64,000 bases of DNA from Anaerohalosphaeraceae bacterium (GCA_035378985.1 DAOSUR010000012.1:42318-106317), one strand, 5' to 3'. Shown: positions 53,505 to 63,079, counted from the first letter of the stretch. Made by a program: numbers and translations. The notes: generated by a model not told the origin, from the letters alone.

Positions 53505-54844
53505 TGCGGCCTCTCCCTGCCGAGACTGTTCATTAACCCAATCAAAAAGCCGGTCACGCCGGCATAGGTTCGTGAATCCAGCAGTGTGTTACTGAAAAAC
53601 CCGAACCAGAGAATCACAAGAAAAATTTGTAAAACAAACGGCACGCCATGCCGCCCTTCAAGCACAGCCCGCTGCGGATGCAGATAGAGGGATGCATTTA
53701 ACAGCAAGTAAAACAGCACCAGCAGCCATCCTCCTTCAAAGGCAATCAGCAGATACTGGTCATGGGTGCTGTATAGGAGCTCCTCCGTTTCCTGCAAACG
53801 TTCCTGGGCACCAAGCCCATATCCGAAAAGGGGGCGATCCTTCGACAGTTGGAAAAAAACAATTTTTTTCAAGATTCGCGGTTCAACGGTGCTTTCCCCG
53901 CGCCGACTGACCTGAGTAAAATTCCCCCGAACCAGTGAGTCCACCCTCTCTACAAGTCCATAGGTTCCTTTATACGAAGGAATCGTATCTGAAACGATGC
54001 GAATGAGAAGCGGAAAAATGCTGAACAGCAAACCGGCAAAAAATCCCACAGCCACTACAGGGCCGGGCTGCATCCACAGTCGTCCCTCTTGAACACGAAA
54101 ATAAGTCACACAGATATGAACGAAAAAACTTAAAATCACCGCGGCATAACCTGAACGTGAACCCGTTGCCACAACCAAAAAAACCAGCATCAGATAAGCC
54201 GCCAAACGCCGTCTCTCCTGCTGTCTTGGAATAAATGCCGCCCAAATCAAAAACAGAAGCAACATATCCCTTGCCTGCTCGTTCGGCTGCATGGCCCAGC
54301 CGAAGGCGCGGCCCTGAAACGTGTTCTCCCTTTGCATCCACCGGAAAATACCTTCGAACCATTCCGGAAAAAACAGACTCCAAACCACACCCGCCGCCTC
54401 CGCAACAAGGACTGCAGTCCCCCAGCGCAGAAATCTTTGTGGGCTGCTCCGTTGAATCCATAAGGCGGAAGAAACCATCAGGAGAAAAATATGCCCATAA
54501 AGAACCGCCTGACGCAGATCGTATATATTCCCAACCAGCAAATGGAGAAGAGGCCAGATCAGCAGAAAAAGAAACCATCCACCTATCAGCGGCTCCCGAC
54601 ATAAAGCTCCTGCCTGCCGGCGATTCACCCAGCAATAGACCAGTAAAAACAAAAAAGAACATCCTGTCATTTGTGCCGAAGTACACCCAACAAGGGCCCC
54701 CAATACAAAGCGAAGAGACGATAGTTCCAAAAGCAAAACCGCTCCCGCCAACTTATCCAAGGGGGCAAATGAATCCCCTTCAGCGGTCCGCCAAGAGGCC
54801 GTCTTCCGGCTCAGCCAGCAGTTTTCTTTTGAATCGTTCAGCAT
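53501..54844 (-). CDS. O-antigen ligase/polymerase-like membrane protein (Wzy/WaaL type)
   Basis: 447 residues with about 11 membrane helices and one long periplasmic loop (about 285-370) that ends GYGLGAQERLQ ... STHDQYLLIAFEGG, the O-antigen ligase family pattern. It would polymerise flipped repeat units or join them to an acceptor. As annotated it overlaps the sulfotransferase by 65 bases, longer than its neighbours' overlaps, so the true start may be a TTG about 30 codons in, although no clear ribosome site was seen. Confidence 0.85.
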   Translation of the reverse strand: MLNDSKENCWLSRKTASWRTAEGDSFAPLDKLAGAVLLLELSSLRFVLGALVGCTSAQMTGCSFLFLLVYCWVNRRQAGALCREPLIGGWFLFLLIWPLLHLLVGNIYDLRQAVLYGHIFLLMVSSALWIQRSSPQRFLRWGTAVLVAEAAGVVWSLFFPEWFEGIFRWMQRENTFQGRAFGWAMQPNEQARDMLLLFLIWAAFIPRQQERRRLAAYLMLVFLVVATGSRSGYAAVILSFFVHICVTYFRVQEGRLWMQPGPVVAVGFFAGLLFSIFPLLIRIVSDTIPSYKGTYGLVERVDSLVRGNFTQVSRRGESTVEPRILKKIVFFQLSKDRPLFGYGLGAQERLQETEELLYSTHDQYLLIAFEGGWLLVLFYLLLNASLYLHPQRAVLEGRHGVPFVLQIFLVILWFGFFSNTLLDSRTYAGVTGFLIGLMNSLGRERPQ

Positions 54845-55562
54845 AATTCGGTTTCCATCCCAATCCTCTCAGGAGATCTCGCGCCAGCCGTTTGCATATC
54901 CTCGGCGTCCGCCTAAGCAAAACCGACATTCGACTCTGTCCGACGATTTGCCTTTTCTCTTCCTGAAGACGAGTGTATCGCTTTCTGTCTAATTCCATTT
55001 CCTCCGAGAGAGGAAGGTCCCAATAGGCCTCAATTGCCCGAATGGTCTCACGCGGACGGCTTATCAGTTCCTCATAATGAATCAGCAGTTTATCCCCTTT
55101 GTGCTGCATCCATCCTTCATAAAACATCTGCATTTGTTTCAGCAGGCCTGTCTGACGGGCTTTCCGGAGCCATTCTTCTTCGCTCACACAAAAAACAAAG
55201 TCCAGACTCTTCATAGGGAAAACCCCTGTATCTTCTCCCCGTTTATACGCCCCAATGACCCCCTCAGGCCGACGCAGCAGAATAACCTTCTTATGGGCTC
55301 TCAGCAAACATTGGTTGTTTTCCGTAGGCGGCAGATGCAGCTTGCAAAAATTATCCGTCTGCGTCAACAGCGACAGAACCTTGCTGTCCAGCTCCCGCAT
55401 ATCCGCATGCATTAAAAAAAAGACTGAATAATCAGAAGCAATCGGCAAATCGACCAAATAGTGTCGGCGAATCATCCGGGTTCGGTCCTCCATTCCATGA
55501 AGCCGACACAAGGTTGTCAACAGCGAAGTACTGGCGCTTTTCGGCATCGCAATAATCAGCAT
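54780..55562 (-). CDS. PAPS-dependent sulfotransferase
   Basis: 260 residues. The 5'-phosphosulfate loop is MPKSASTSL at 6-14, right at the N-terminus, and VILLRRPEGVIGAYKR near 92-107 fits the 3'-phosphate motif with its Arg and the usual Ser position altered. LLIHYEELISRPRETI is the family's C-terminal motif. It would move sulfate from PAPS to a sugar hydroxyl. PAPS synthesis (cysC, cysD, cysN) and PAP removal (cysQ) genes lie in the same run, which strongly supports a sulfated polysaccharide. Confidence 0.87.
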   Translation of the reverse strand: MLIIAMPKSASTSLLTTLCRLHGMEDRTRMIRRHYLVDLPIASDYSVFFLMHADMRELDSKVLSLLTQTDNFCKLHLPPTENNQCLLRAHKKVILLRRPEGVIGAYKRGEDTGVFPMKSLDFVFCVSEEEWLRKARQTGLLKQMQMFYEGWMQHKGDKLLIHYEELISRPRETIRAIEAYWDLPLSEEMELDRKRYTRLQEEKRQIVGQSRMSVLLRRTPRICKRLARDLLRGLGWKPNYAERFKRKLLAEPEDGLLADR

Positions 55563-56287
55563 CGCGGTTCCTCTCCGGATTCAGGTTTCCTCTTTGCCCA
55601 GTGACTCCATTTCCGCTTCAGATACTCCATCCAAATCCGCATCCGGGAACGTCCGGAATAACAGGCCAAATGAAGAATCTTCACCTGGGCTTCTCTTTGG
55701 CTCCAGAGCCAAAGATACTTCCGATACCGAATATTATACTCCGGCGGCAAAACTGCCACACGTAAATCACATGCCCAGAGCAGTTCCCGCAAAGTAACCT
55801 GATCCTTTTCAAAGGGCTGACTGTGATAGGCCCGCTTCCACGCCTCCAAAAATTCCAAAACAGCCGGCGTTTTGCGGTAGGCAATCACTCCCCCGTTAAA
55901 TTGAGGAAAGGCATAGGGCAGGTTCACCCTCCAGGGCTGCTGATTCTTGGCTGTATTTCTTGTATGGGCATGGCAAATCGCCATGTCAAAACGCTCCAGC
56001 ACCTCAAATACATCCCGAATATCGCCGCAAATCCGCGTGTCGCTGTCCAGGTACAGCGTTCTTTCAAACGGCGTATACATCAGAGAATCCACCTTGGAGC
56101 GCCGATGCGGATTTTCAATCAAACCCCAGGAGTCAGCTGTCGAACGGGCCGACGCTTCATTTTCAGCATCCGTAAAAATATGGATTGGCAGCCCTCCACA
56201 CCAACGCCGAACCGACTGTGCGGATTGGATGGCCGCTTTCACATAGCAGCGGCCTACGGCAATATATAAAACCCCGCATCCACCCAC
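55556..56287 (-). CDS. GT8-like nucleotide-sugar transferase
   Basis: 243 residues, GT-A fold. LYIAVGRCYVKAAIQSAQSV at the start, LYLDSDTRICGD with a DxD metal motif near 77-88, and FPQFNGGVIAYRKTPAV, the GT8-type acceptor loop, then KDQVTLRELLW. HLACYSGR at the end fits the second metal ligand. Overlaps the sulfotransferase by 7 bases, 13 bases after the flippase. Sugar unknown. Confidence 0.75.
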   Translation of the reverse strand: MGGCGVLYIAVGRCYVKAAIQSAQSVRRWCGGLPIHIFTDAENEASARSTADSWGLIENPHRRSKVDSLMYTPFERTLYLDSDTRICGDIRDVFEVLERFDMAICHAHTRNTAKNQQPWRVNLPYAFPQFNGGVIAYRKTPAVLEFLEAWKRAYHSQPFEKDQVTLRELLWACDLRVAVLPPEYNIRYRKYLWLWSQREAQVKILHLACYSGRSRMRIWMEYLKRKWSHWAKRKPESGEEPRC

Positions 56288-56300
56288 AGACTATCTCCAT

Positions 56301-57803
56301 TCATAAAGACGACTTTGCCTGTGTCCGAAATCCTATCAAACGCTGCATCCCTTCAGACACCTGCTGCCGAAACCATGCCGCAGTTCTTCCAAAGAAAAAC
56401 TGCGAGATCCCCGAATAAACAACGAGCAGAAAATATACTCCGATTCCCAGCCCCGCCGCCGCTGCAATCACCATCGGTTCAAAACCCTCCGCACGGAGCA
56501 GAGCCGTCAGAGCCGCCAACGGAATCCCGCAGAGACCTGTTACAACCGCCGGCCGGAGGAAAAGCACAAGAAAATCAATCCGTCTCATTCCAACAAGCCG
56601 CACACTTAAGTCTGAAATCAGCCCGAAATTGACAAGCCAGGCCGCCGTGGTTCCCCAGGCGACCCCTTCCACGCCCCAAAAACTTCCCCCCAAAGAAAAA
56701 ATCATCACCGTTAACAAATACATATACTGACGCCAGGTCCTCCGATATACGGCCCCCCGCGCCATGGTAATTGAATCTCCGACTTTAACAGCTGTCCGGA
56801 AAAACAGCCCCGCCGAGACAATCTGAAACGGCACAATTGTCTCTTCCCAGGCAGGTCCCAGCAGAATCAGAATCAGCTCGCGCCCGCAGACAACCCCTAA
56901 AAGCGACAACGGCATTGTAATCAGAGCAATTCCCTGAATCCCCTTTTCAAAAGCGCTGGCCAAAAGATGCTCATCCTTCTGCACACGGCTAAAAACAGGA
57001 AACAACACCCGAGCCAGCGTCTGTCCGAAAAAACGGGCAATGGTTGTCGTCATCGCAATCGCCCGCCCGTACACCCCCAGTGCCGTCATTCCGAGGAGCC
57101 TTCCCACAATCATCTTATCCGCCTGCGACGCCCAATATCCGGCAATTTGAGAGGCCGTAACCCCTCCGCCGAACATCAGCATCTCCTTTAGAAGTGCTCC
57201 GTTAAAACTCAAAACAAACAGACGCGGGCCCATCAGAACAAACAAAATATTACGGCAGACTGTCTGACAAAAAACCGCCCAAACCAAGGCCCATACCTGA
57301 AAGCCGCCAAGGGCCAATCCAATCCCGATAATCCCGTATCCTCCGATGTAAGATGCCGACTCAATCAAAGCAATTGTCCCGAATTTCAAATTTCGACGCA
57401 GCTGCGACTGAGCCACCAAACCCGCTGATTCAATCGGATAAATCCAGCACAGAGTCCGAATAATTTTGATAACCTGTTCATTGCCGAAGAATTTCCCGGC
57501 CATAGGAGCTGCTGCAAATAAAAACAAAGAAAGCACTGCGCCGCACAGCACGGAAAAAACAAGCCCGGTACTTACATGAACCGCTGTCAAATGAGGGGTT
57601 TGAATCAGTGCAGGACCGACTCCGACTGTAGTGAAAATCGAGGCAAAATAAATCAGCATCGTGGCTGCCGTCAGAACCCCAAACGGCTCTTTGCCGACCA
57701 GCCGCGCCAGAATCATTAGGATCACAAGTTGTCCGATTCCCTGGACCAGCTGGCTAATCATCAGAGCACCGATTCCGGACAAGGTTCTGTGCACCAGATT
57801 CAT
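56301..57803 (-). CDS. Oligosaccharide flippase (Wzx/polysaccharide transporter family)
   Basis: 500 residues, about 14 membrane helices with a basic C-terminus. LARLVGKEPFGVLTAATMLIYF near 35-55 and SQADKMIVGRLLGMTALGVYGRA near 225-245 are the family's repeat-half signatures. It turns lipid-linked repeat units to the outer face. 4-base overlap with the Wzz-like gene; placed in the order Wzz, Wzx, transferases as in other Wzy-dependent clusters. Confidence 0.92.
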   Translation of the reverse strand: MNLVHRTLSGIGALMISQLVQGIGQLVILMILARLVGKEPFGVLTAATMLIYFASIFTTVGVGPALIQTPHLTAVHVSTGLVFSVLCGAVLSLFLFAAAPMAGKFFGNEQVIKIIRTLCWIYPIESAGLVAQSQLRRNLKFGTIALIESASYIGGYGIIGIGLALGGFQVWALVWAVFCQTVCRNILFVLMGPRLFVLSFNGALLKEMLMFGGGVTASQIAGYWASQADKMIVGRLLGMTALGVYGRAIAMTTTIARFFGQTLARVLFPVFSRVQKDEHLLASAFEKGIQGIALITMPLSLLGVVCGRELILILLGPAWEETIVPFQIVSAGLFFRTAVKVGDSITMARGAVYRRTWRQYMYLLTVMIFSLGGSFWGVEGVAWGTTAAWLVNFGLISDLSVRLVGMRRIDFLVLFLRPAVVTGLCGIPLAALTALLRAEGFEPMVIAAAAGLGIGVYFLLVVYSGISQFFFGRTAAWFRQQVSEGMQRLIGFRTQAKSSL

Positions 57804-58963
57804 TCGTTCTCTGTCCCGCCGATTCCGTCTTTCTGAATCCCTTTTTCCATCTCAGGTGACGCCGGCTGCAAACAGAAAATCAGAAACAGCATCATCAAAA
57901 GACTGCCGAAAAACAGCCGGATCATCGTCCCCCACAGCTGTTCAACACTCATTGTCCTTTGGAGAGGCAGTTGATAAAAAGTGAATCCCATCGCCAGGTT
58001 TTCTGCTTCCCGCAGCTCCGCCGATATCAAATCCTGCCAATCCGGCTCCCGCGTTTCTTCCAAAATCGATTTTAACTTCTGCTTATAGGTTTCTAAACTC
58101 AGTGATGTTTTCTTTTCCTGATTTTCCTTAAGAACCTCCAGCAATCGTTCATAAACCTTCAAAAAACGCTCATTTCGCTCACAATCTGCTCTTTTTGATT
58201 CCAACGCACTTGCTGCCTGCAAAGTCTCCATTTCCAAAGCTTGAATCTGCATCGACAACGGCAGATGCACTCCTTGATTCTCTACATTAAACTCAACAGC
58301 ATAATCCGAAAGCTTTGCAGCGGTCTCCGCCGGCGGCAGATTTTTGAGAGCAGAAAGGAGTTTTTGCTTCTGCTGCACTTCCTCCTTTGAACGCGCACGA
58401 TCCCTCTGATAATCCGCAATAGCTGCCCGGCAGTTTCGAATCTTCTCCTTTAGATTTTCCATCAACAAATCCAAGAGCAAATCTTCCGTCAGATTTACCT
58501 GAATCGTTTCAGCCAGAAGGGACAAAAATTCTTTTTCCCTGGCCTGCAGAAGAATTTCTATCCGAACCACCGACTGTTCCGGCTCAATCGGAATAATCTG
58601 CCTCTTCAAATTGGGCAAAATCCTTTTATCATCCAATTCCGGCCAGGTTTCAAAGCAGACAAATTTTTGCAGACGTTCCGGTCTTTTTCGGATCGCAATT
58701 GCCTCTTTCCACTCCCGGTCGCCCAGCCGTTCGACAATCCGCTCTAAATTTTTCATGTCAAAAAAACGGCTCTGAAAAACCAAATATTCCTGATAACTCA
58801 TCTTTGTTGGAAAGTAGCAAATGGAGATCTGATAACCGCCAACCCAGAAAAATTGGTAAGCACCATAAACAAGAGGCAGAGCTATAGAGACAAACAAAAG
58901 AACCCAGCGGTATCGCCTCAAATAATCCATGACATCAACCCACCACTCTAATCTCTGCTTCAT
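57800..58963 (-). CDS. Wzz-like chain-length regulator
   Basis: 387 residues from ATG 58963 (GGAG upstream, 4-base overlap with cysQ); the frame is open further into cysQ, but only as a shadow. One membrane helix near 20-40 and one near 348-370, with a long coiled coil between (about 200-310), the layout of polysaccharide co-polymerases. QLPLQRTMS before the second helix has the Pro-rich motif. There is no C-terminal tyrosine kinase domain. Confidence 0.85.
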   Translation of the reverse strand: MKQRLEWWVDVMDYLRRYRWVLLFVSIALPLVYGAYQFFWVGGYQISICYFPTKMSYQEYLVFQSRFFDMKNLERIVERLGDREWKEAIAIRKRPERLQKFVCFETWPELDDKRILPNLKRQIIPIEPEQSVVRIEILLQAREKEFLSLLAETIQVNLTEDLLLDLLMENLKEKIRNCRAAIADYQRDRARSKEEVQQKQKLLSALKNLPPAETAAKLSDYAVEFNVENQGVHLPLSMQIQALEMETLQAASALESKRADCERNERFLKVYERLLEVLKENQEKKTSLSLETYKQKLKSILEETREPDWQDLISAELREAENLAMGFTFYQLPLQRTMSVEQLWGTMIRLFFGSLLMMLFLIFCLQPASPEMEKGIQKDGIGGTENE

Positions 58964-59748
58964 TCTGACAGCTCCTGCAATTTGAAAATGAGATACGAAT
59001 TGGCTGCCCAGAGGCCCTTCAGGAGAGGATTGGGCTGATTGAACTGCCGTCTGGATTCGGACGCCTCCCATCGGCCGCCGGCGGCCTCCATAAGACAAAC
59101 CCCGGCCGCTACATCCCATTCATTTTTGGGCACCAGGGTAAACATTCCATCCGCCAGCCCGGCAGCCACCAGAGCCAGTTTATAAGCCACCGAACCCATC
59201 GGAACAATCTCAAAGCCGGCCCCTTCAAAACGCTTCCATTCACCCCGTCTGACCTCGCTGCGGCTGGCCAAAATCCTGGCCCCCTTCAGGTCCGCTTTGC
59301 TGCTGACCCGGACCGGCTGTCCGTTGAGCGTAACCCCCGATGAACGGCTGCCCAAAAAAATCTGCCCGGCCGCCGGATTGCAGATGCCCGCCGCGACCGG
59401 ACTGCCCCCCTCCACCAGCGCCACGGAAATGCACCACTCCGGAATGCCTTCGACAAACTCGCGCGTGCCGTCCAGCGGATCCACAATCCAGACCCGTTTT
59501 TTCCCCAGCCGGCTTAAATCGTCGGCGGTCTCTTCAGAAAGCCACCCTTCCGAAGGCCCCAGCAGGGCTTCTTTCAAGACCTTATCCAGCAGAAGATCGG
59601 CCTGCGTCACAGGGTCGCCGCCGGCTTTTTTTTCAGAGGCGATTCGCCCGGGTGTAAAGCGAGCCGCCGCTTCCTGCGCGGCCAGAAGGGCCTGTTCAAT
59701 CCGCTGCAAATCGGCATCCATCCTCTGCCCCCGCTTCCGTTCACACAC
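58960..59748 (-). CDS. cysQ: 3'(2'),5'-bisphosphate nucleotidase CysQ
   Basis: Inositol-monophosphatase family, 262 residues from GTG 59748 (overlaps cysN by 8 bases); ATG 59721 is an alternative start. LSEETADD holds the first metal Glu, WIVDPLDGTREFVEG is the family signature, and KNEWDVAAG supplies the last metal Asp. It clears adenosine 3',5'-bisphosphate (PAP) left by the sulfotransferase. Its place between cysN and the Wzz-like gene links both halves of the run. Confidence 0.92.
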   Translation of the reverse strand: MCERKRGQRMDADLQRIEQALLAAQEAAARFTPGRIASEKKAGGDPVTQADLLLDKVLKEALLGPSEGWLSEETADDLSRLGKKRVWIVDPLDGTREFVEGIPEWCISVALVEGGSPVAAGICNPAAGQIFLGSRSSGVTLNGQPVRVSSKADLKGARILASRSEVRRGEWKRFEGAGFEIVPMGSVAYKLALVAAGLADGMFTLVPKNEWDVAAGVCLMEAAGGRWEASESRRQFNQPNPLLKGLWAANSYLIFKLQELSE

Positions 59749-61543
59749 TGAAGATAATCCCCTTCTGCTGCAGGAGCCGCTTAATCTGCCCGGCGGCCTC
59801 GTCCGGATTGTCCGGATTTTCGAGCTGCAAATCGGCCTGAATATCAGTCATGTCCGGTCCAAGCCAGACGACCTCAACCAAATCGCTGTCCACGGCGGTT
59901 CGAATAATCTCCAAATCGCTTTGCGTCAGGCCGATGGCCGTCACAATCAGAATCAGTCCGGCATCGAGCATCAGGTTGGCCACTTCGCCGAGCCGCCGCA
60001 GGTGCTCCGGCCGGTGGGATGTGTCCGGCCCGGGCGTTTTAATGTCGGCATCCACCCCATAGAGCACATTGGCGATTCCCATAAAGTATACCAGTTTGCC
60101 CTCCGCAAAGAGCTTCCGCTCCAAAGCACGGGCCAGGGTCTTTTTGCCGACATTTTTGCGGCCGGTAATCAAAACCAAAGCGGCCTTTTGGCTGTAGCGT
60201 TCCCAGCGCTGTTCGCGGCTGAGGGTGCTCATCGCCCACTTGAGGTTTCGCTGCATTACGCGCTGGCGAAGCGGCTCTTCGGCATCCGGAAGGACCTTAC
60301 GAATCAGTCCGCCGCCGCGGATTTCATACTCATCCACAATCACAAAACGGCTGAGGGTCGGGAATCGGTCGGACAAGTCAAACGCCACCGCCCGCGCCGT
60401 CTGCAGAATGCAGTCCGCCACATCGTGGTATCCGACAAAATCCTGCTCAGTTTTAACCCGCAAATCGGAGGAATCCATCACAGAAAGAATCTTCTCAACG
60501 CGCATCGGCTGCTTGGCCGTGCCGACCTTGATGAGGTAGTCTTTGTCGGCCCGCAGGGGCTCCCGACCCATCCAGAACAGATGAACCTGGAAACGCCGAC
60601 CAACTTCCGGGGCGGGCTCGCCGGCCCGGACAGCGATTTGGCCGCGCGTCAGGTAAATCTGCTCTTCGAGCGTGAAGGCGGCGGCCTGACCGGCTTCATA
60701 CGCCTGTGGAGGCGGCGAACCGAATCGTTCGAGTGTCTTGACGCGGCTCTTTTTGCCGGATGGATAAAAAATCAGCTCATCTCCGGGACGAACCGCGCCG
60801 GTTTCCACCGTTCCAACGACGATGCGGCGCTGGTCGCCCGCTCGTGTAAATTTGTACACATCCTGCACGGGCATTCGGAAGGGTTTGTCCACCGGCAGCG
60901 GCTCTTTGATAAAGGCGTCGAGCGTCTCCAGCACCGTCGGCCCCTCGTACCACGTCATCCGCCCGCTGCGGCGGGCAATATTGTCCCCCGTCGTTCCGCT
61001 GACGGGAATAAATGAGGCCGACAGACCGATTTCCTGCAGAAAGCATTTGTATTCGTCTGCAATCTTTTCGAACGTATCGCGGCTCCATCCCGCCAAATCC
61101 ATCTTGTTGATGAGGACAGCGATTTGATGAACCCCGAGCATAGAGAGCATATAGCCGTGCCGACGGGAATTTTCCCGAACGCCTTCAGCGGCATCAATCA
61201 CCAGCAGGGCCGCCTCCGCATGCGAGGCCCCGGTAACCATATTCCGCAGAAATTCGATATGCCCCGGCGCATCAAGAATCAGATAATGCCGCTTGGGGGA
61301 CTTAAAGAAAATCCGGGCGGAATCAATCGTAATCCCCTGCGCCTGCTCATCCTTGAGCGCATCCAGCAGAAAAGCGTATTCGAAAGGCCGGCTGGTCCGA
61401 CGGCACAGCTCCTGAATCTGCTCGAGTTTGCCTTTCGGCAGAGAATCGGTATCGGTCAGGAGACGGCCAATGACGGTGCTTTTGCCGTGATCCACATGCC
61501 CGGCAACAACAATATTCATCTTTTCATCGGCTGCAGAATTCAT
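59741..61543 (-). CDS. cysN: Sulfate adenylyltransferase subunit 1 with degenerate APS-kinase-like C-terminal domain
   Basis: 600 residues. EF-Tu-like GTPase: AGHVDHGKST at 14-23, DAPGH at 91-95, NKMD at 146-149. It drives ATP sulfurylase with CysD. Residues about 440-600 follow the layout of APS kinase, but the phosphate loop is GRKNVGKK at 461-468 (Lys for Ser/Thr) and the LDGD motif is missing; the later RPEHLRRLGEVANLML part is recognisable. A complete separate cysC lies upstream, so this tail is probably not the main kinase. Similar fusions (CysNC, NodQ) are known. Confidence 0.92.
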   Translation of the reverse strand: MNSAADEKMNIVVAGHVDHGKSTVIGRLLTDTDSLPKGKLEQIQELCRRTSRPFEYAFLLDALKDEQAQGITIDSARIFFKSPKRHYLILDAPGHIEFLRNMVTGASHAEAALLVIDAAEGVRENSRRHGYMLSMLGVHQIAVLINKMDLAGWSRDTFEKIADEYKCFLQEIGLSASFIPVSGTTGDNIARRSGRMTWYEGPTVLETLDAFIKEPLPVDKPFRMPVQDVYKFTRAGDQRRIVVGTVETGAVRPGDELIFYPSGKKSRVKTLERFGSPPPQAYEAGQAAAFTLEEQIYLTRGQIAVRAGEPAPEVGRRFQVHLFWMGREPLRADKDYLIKVGTAKQPMRVEKILSVMDSSDLRVKTEQDFVGYHDVADCILQTARAVAFDLSDRFPTLSRFVIVDEYEIRGGGLIRKVLPDAEEPLRQRVMQRNLKWAMSTLSREQRWERYSQKAALVLITGRKNVGKKTLARALERKLFAEGKLVYFMGIANVLYGVDADIKTPGPDTSHRPEHLRRLGEVANLMLDAGLILIVTAIGLTQSDLEIIRTAVDSDLVEVVWLGPDMTDIQADLQLENPDNPDEAAGQIKRLLQQKGIIFSV

Positions 61544-61561
61544 CCGTCTGCTGTCCTCCTT

Positions 61562-62446
61562 TTACATATATCCTTCCCGCCGGAGGGTTTCCAGCCCGCC
61601 GCCGTCTTCGGCATCCTGTGCCCGTCCGCTGCGTTCGGCAATGTTTTTCAGCTGTCCGCTGCGCAGCTCTTCGATAATCTCCTTCGGATTCTTGGCTGTG
61701 GAGTTTATGGGAAAGGTGCACGGCCAGCATCCGAGCGAACGATAGCGTTTTCCGTTTCCCTGGTCGTAGTACAGGGAAACCGTCGGAATCTTTTCCCGCT
61801 CGATATACTCCCAGATATTCAGTTCCGTCCAGTCCAGCAGCGGATGAATCCGCACATGGGTGCCGGGGGCGAAATCGGTTTTGTACTGATTCCAGAACTC
61901 CGGCGGCTGGTCGGCAATGTCCCATTCACTGGAGCGGTCGCGTTTGGAAAAATAGCGTTCTTTGGAACGGGAACCTTCTTCATCGGCCCGCAGTCCCACG
62001 ATAACCCCCGTGAAGGGTTCGTGATTGGGGTCTATCTCGTAGCGGTCGGCGGAATGATTAAACCGATACCGGGGCCAGGCACCGCTCAGGGTGTTCTTAA
62101 GTGCCTCGGTTTTCAGGAGCTTACAGCAGCGGAGCCGATCCACTTTACCGTCCGGAAAGGTCTCTTTTCGCTCGAGGGCTTCCGTATTGATGCCGTAAAT
62201 CATATCCAGCTGCCACTGGCGTGTCAGACGGTCGCGGTACTCAATCATCTCCGGAATCTTAAACTTTGTGTCTATATGGACTAACGGAAAAGGAACATGC
62301 CCCAGAAAGGCCTTGCGGGCCAGCCAGAGAAGCGCCGTGCTGTCCTTGCCGATAGACCAGAGCATACACAGGTTCTTGAAGTTGGCGTAGGCCTCCCGAA
62401 GGATGTGGATGCTGAGGTTTTCGAGTTGGTCGAGATGGTCAGCCAT
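61562..62446 (-). CDS. cysD: Sulfate adenylyltransferase subunit 2
   Basis: 294 residues. PP-loop ATP pyrophosphatase with SIGKDS at 31-36 and the conserved HIDTKFKIPEMIEYRD, GLRADEEGSRSKER and CWPCTFPI regions. Activates sulfate to adenylyl sulfate with CysN. Lies 6 bases after cysC and 18 bases before cysN. Confidence 0.96.
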   Translation of the reverse strand: MADHLDQLENLSIHILREAYANFKNLCMLWSIGKDSTALLWLARKAFLGHVPFPLVHIDTKFKIPEMIEYRDRLTRQWQLDMIYGINTEALERKETFPDGKVDRLRCCKLLKTEALKNTLSGAWPRYRFNHSADRYEIDPNHEPFTGVIVGLRADEEGSRSKERYFSKRDRSSEWDIADQPPEFWNQYKTDFAPGTHVRIHPLLDWTELNIWEYIEREKIPTVSLYYDQGNGKRYRSLGCWPCTFPINSTAKNPKEIIEELRSGQLKNIAERSGRAQDAEDGGGLETLRREGYM

Positions 62447-62452
62447 AGACTC

Positions 62453-62983
62453 TCACAGGTACGGTCTGATGTAAGCCATTATTTGGTCGACACATACATT
62501 TATCGGATTGTGTTCGGTATCGACGACAAGTTCCGGATGCTGGGGCTCTTCATACGGGTCATCCAGACCGGTGAACTGCTGAATCTGTCCGGCCTGGGCT
62601 TTTTGATATAAACCCTTAACATCCCGCCGTTTACACTCATCCAGCGAAGCCTTTACGTACACCTCGATAAAGTGTTTGCACAAATTGCGGACGAACTGTC
62701 GGGATTCTCTGTAAGGCGAGATGAATGAAGCAATTACGATAACACCGTGGTGTTCAAGCCGGCTGGCGACCCAGCCGACTCGCCGGATGTGTTCATCGCG
62801 GGATTTTCGATCGAAACCCGTGTTGGGAAAGAGGCTGCGGAGGGTGTCGCCGTCGAGGCGTTCGACTTTTCGGCCCTGCGCAGTGAGGAGTTGGGCAACT
62901 TGGTCGGCTAATGTGGTCTTACCGGAGCCGCTTAAGCCGGTCAGCCAAAGAACAAAACCCTGTTTTTCGGGCTGAAAAGGCAT
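62453..62983 (-). CDS. cysC: Adenylyl-sulfate kinase
   Basis: 176 residues from ATG 62983; a TTG 7 codons earlier (63004) is the alternative start. Phosphorylates adenylyl sulfate to PAPS. GLSGSGKTTLA is the phosphate loop, LDGDTLRSLFPNTGFDRKSR the substrate motif, and IASFISPYRESRQFVR the lid region. First gene of the sulfate and polysaccharide run, so it probably sets PAPS supply. Confidence 0.95.
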   Translation of the reverse strand: MPFQPEKQGFVLWLTGLSGSGKTTLADQVAQLLTAQGRKVERLDGDTLRSLFPNTGFDRKSRDEHIRRVGWVASRLEHHGVIVIASFISPYRESRQFVRNLCKHFIEVYVKASLDECKRRDVKGLYQKAQAGQIQQFTGLDDPYEEPQHPELVVDTEHNPINVCVDQIMAYIRPYL

Positions 62984-63050
62984 ATGTCCGCGTTGTTCCT
63001 CCAAGACATCCTGTTTTCAAACACCTTTCACATCGTTAAAAAGCGGATTG

Positions 63051-63079
63051 AAAATACCATATTTGCCGGAAACAGACAA
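63051..63079 (-). promoter_or_regulatory. Candidate promoter of the sulfate-activation/polysaccharide run
   Basis: On the reverse strand TTGTCT (63074-63079), 17-base spacer, TATTTT (63051-63056), about 45-70 bases before the first start codons. Fair rather than strong match. Confidence 0.45.

Noticed and set aside
59297..61015. 572-codon open frame antisense to cysN and cysQ
   Set aside because: Both reverse-strand genes have complete catalytic motifs; the antisense product matches no family pattern.
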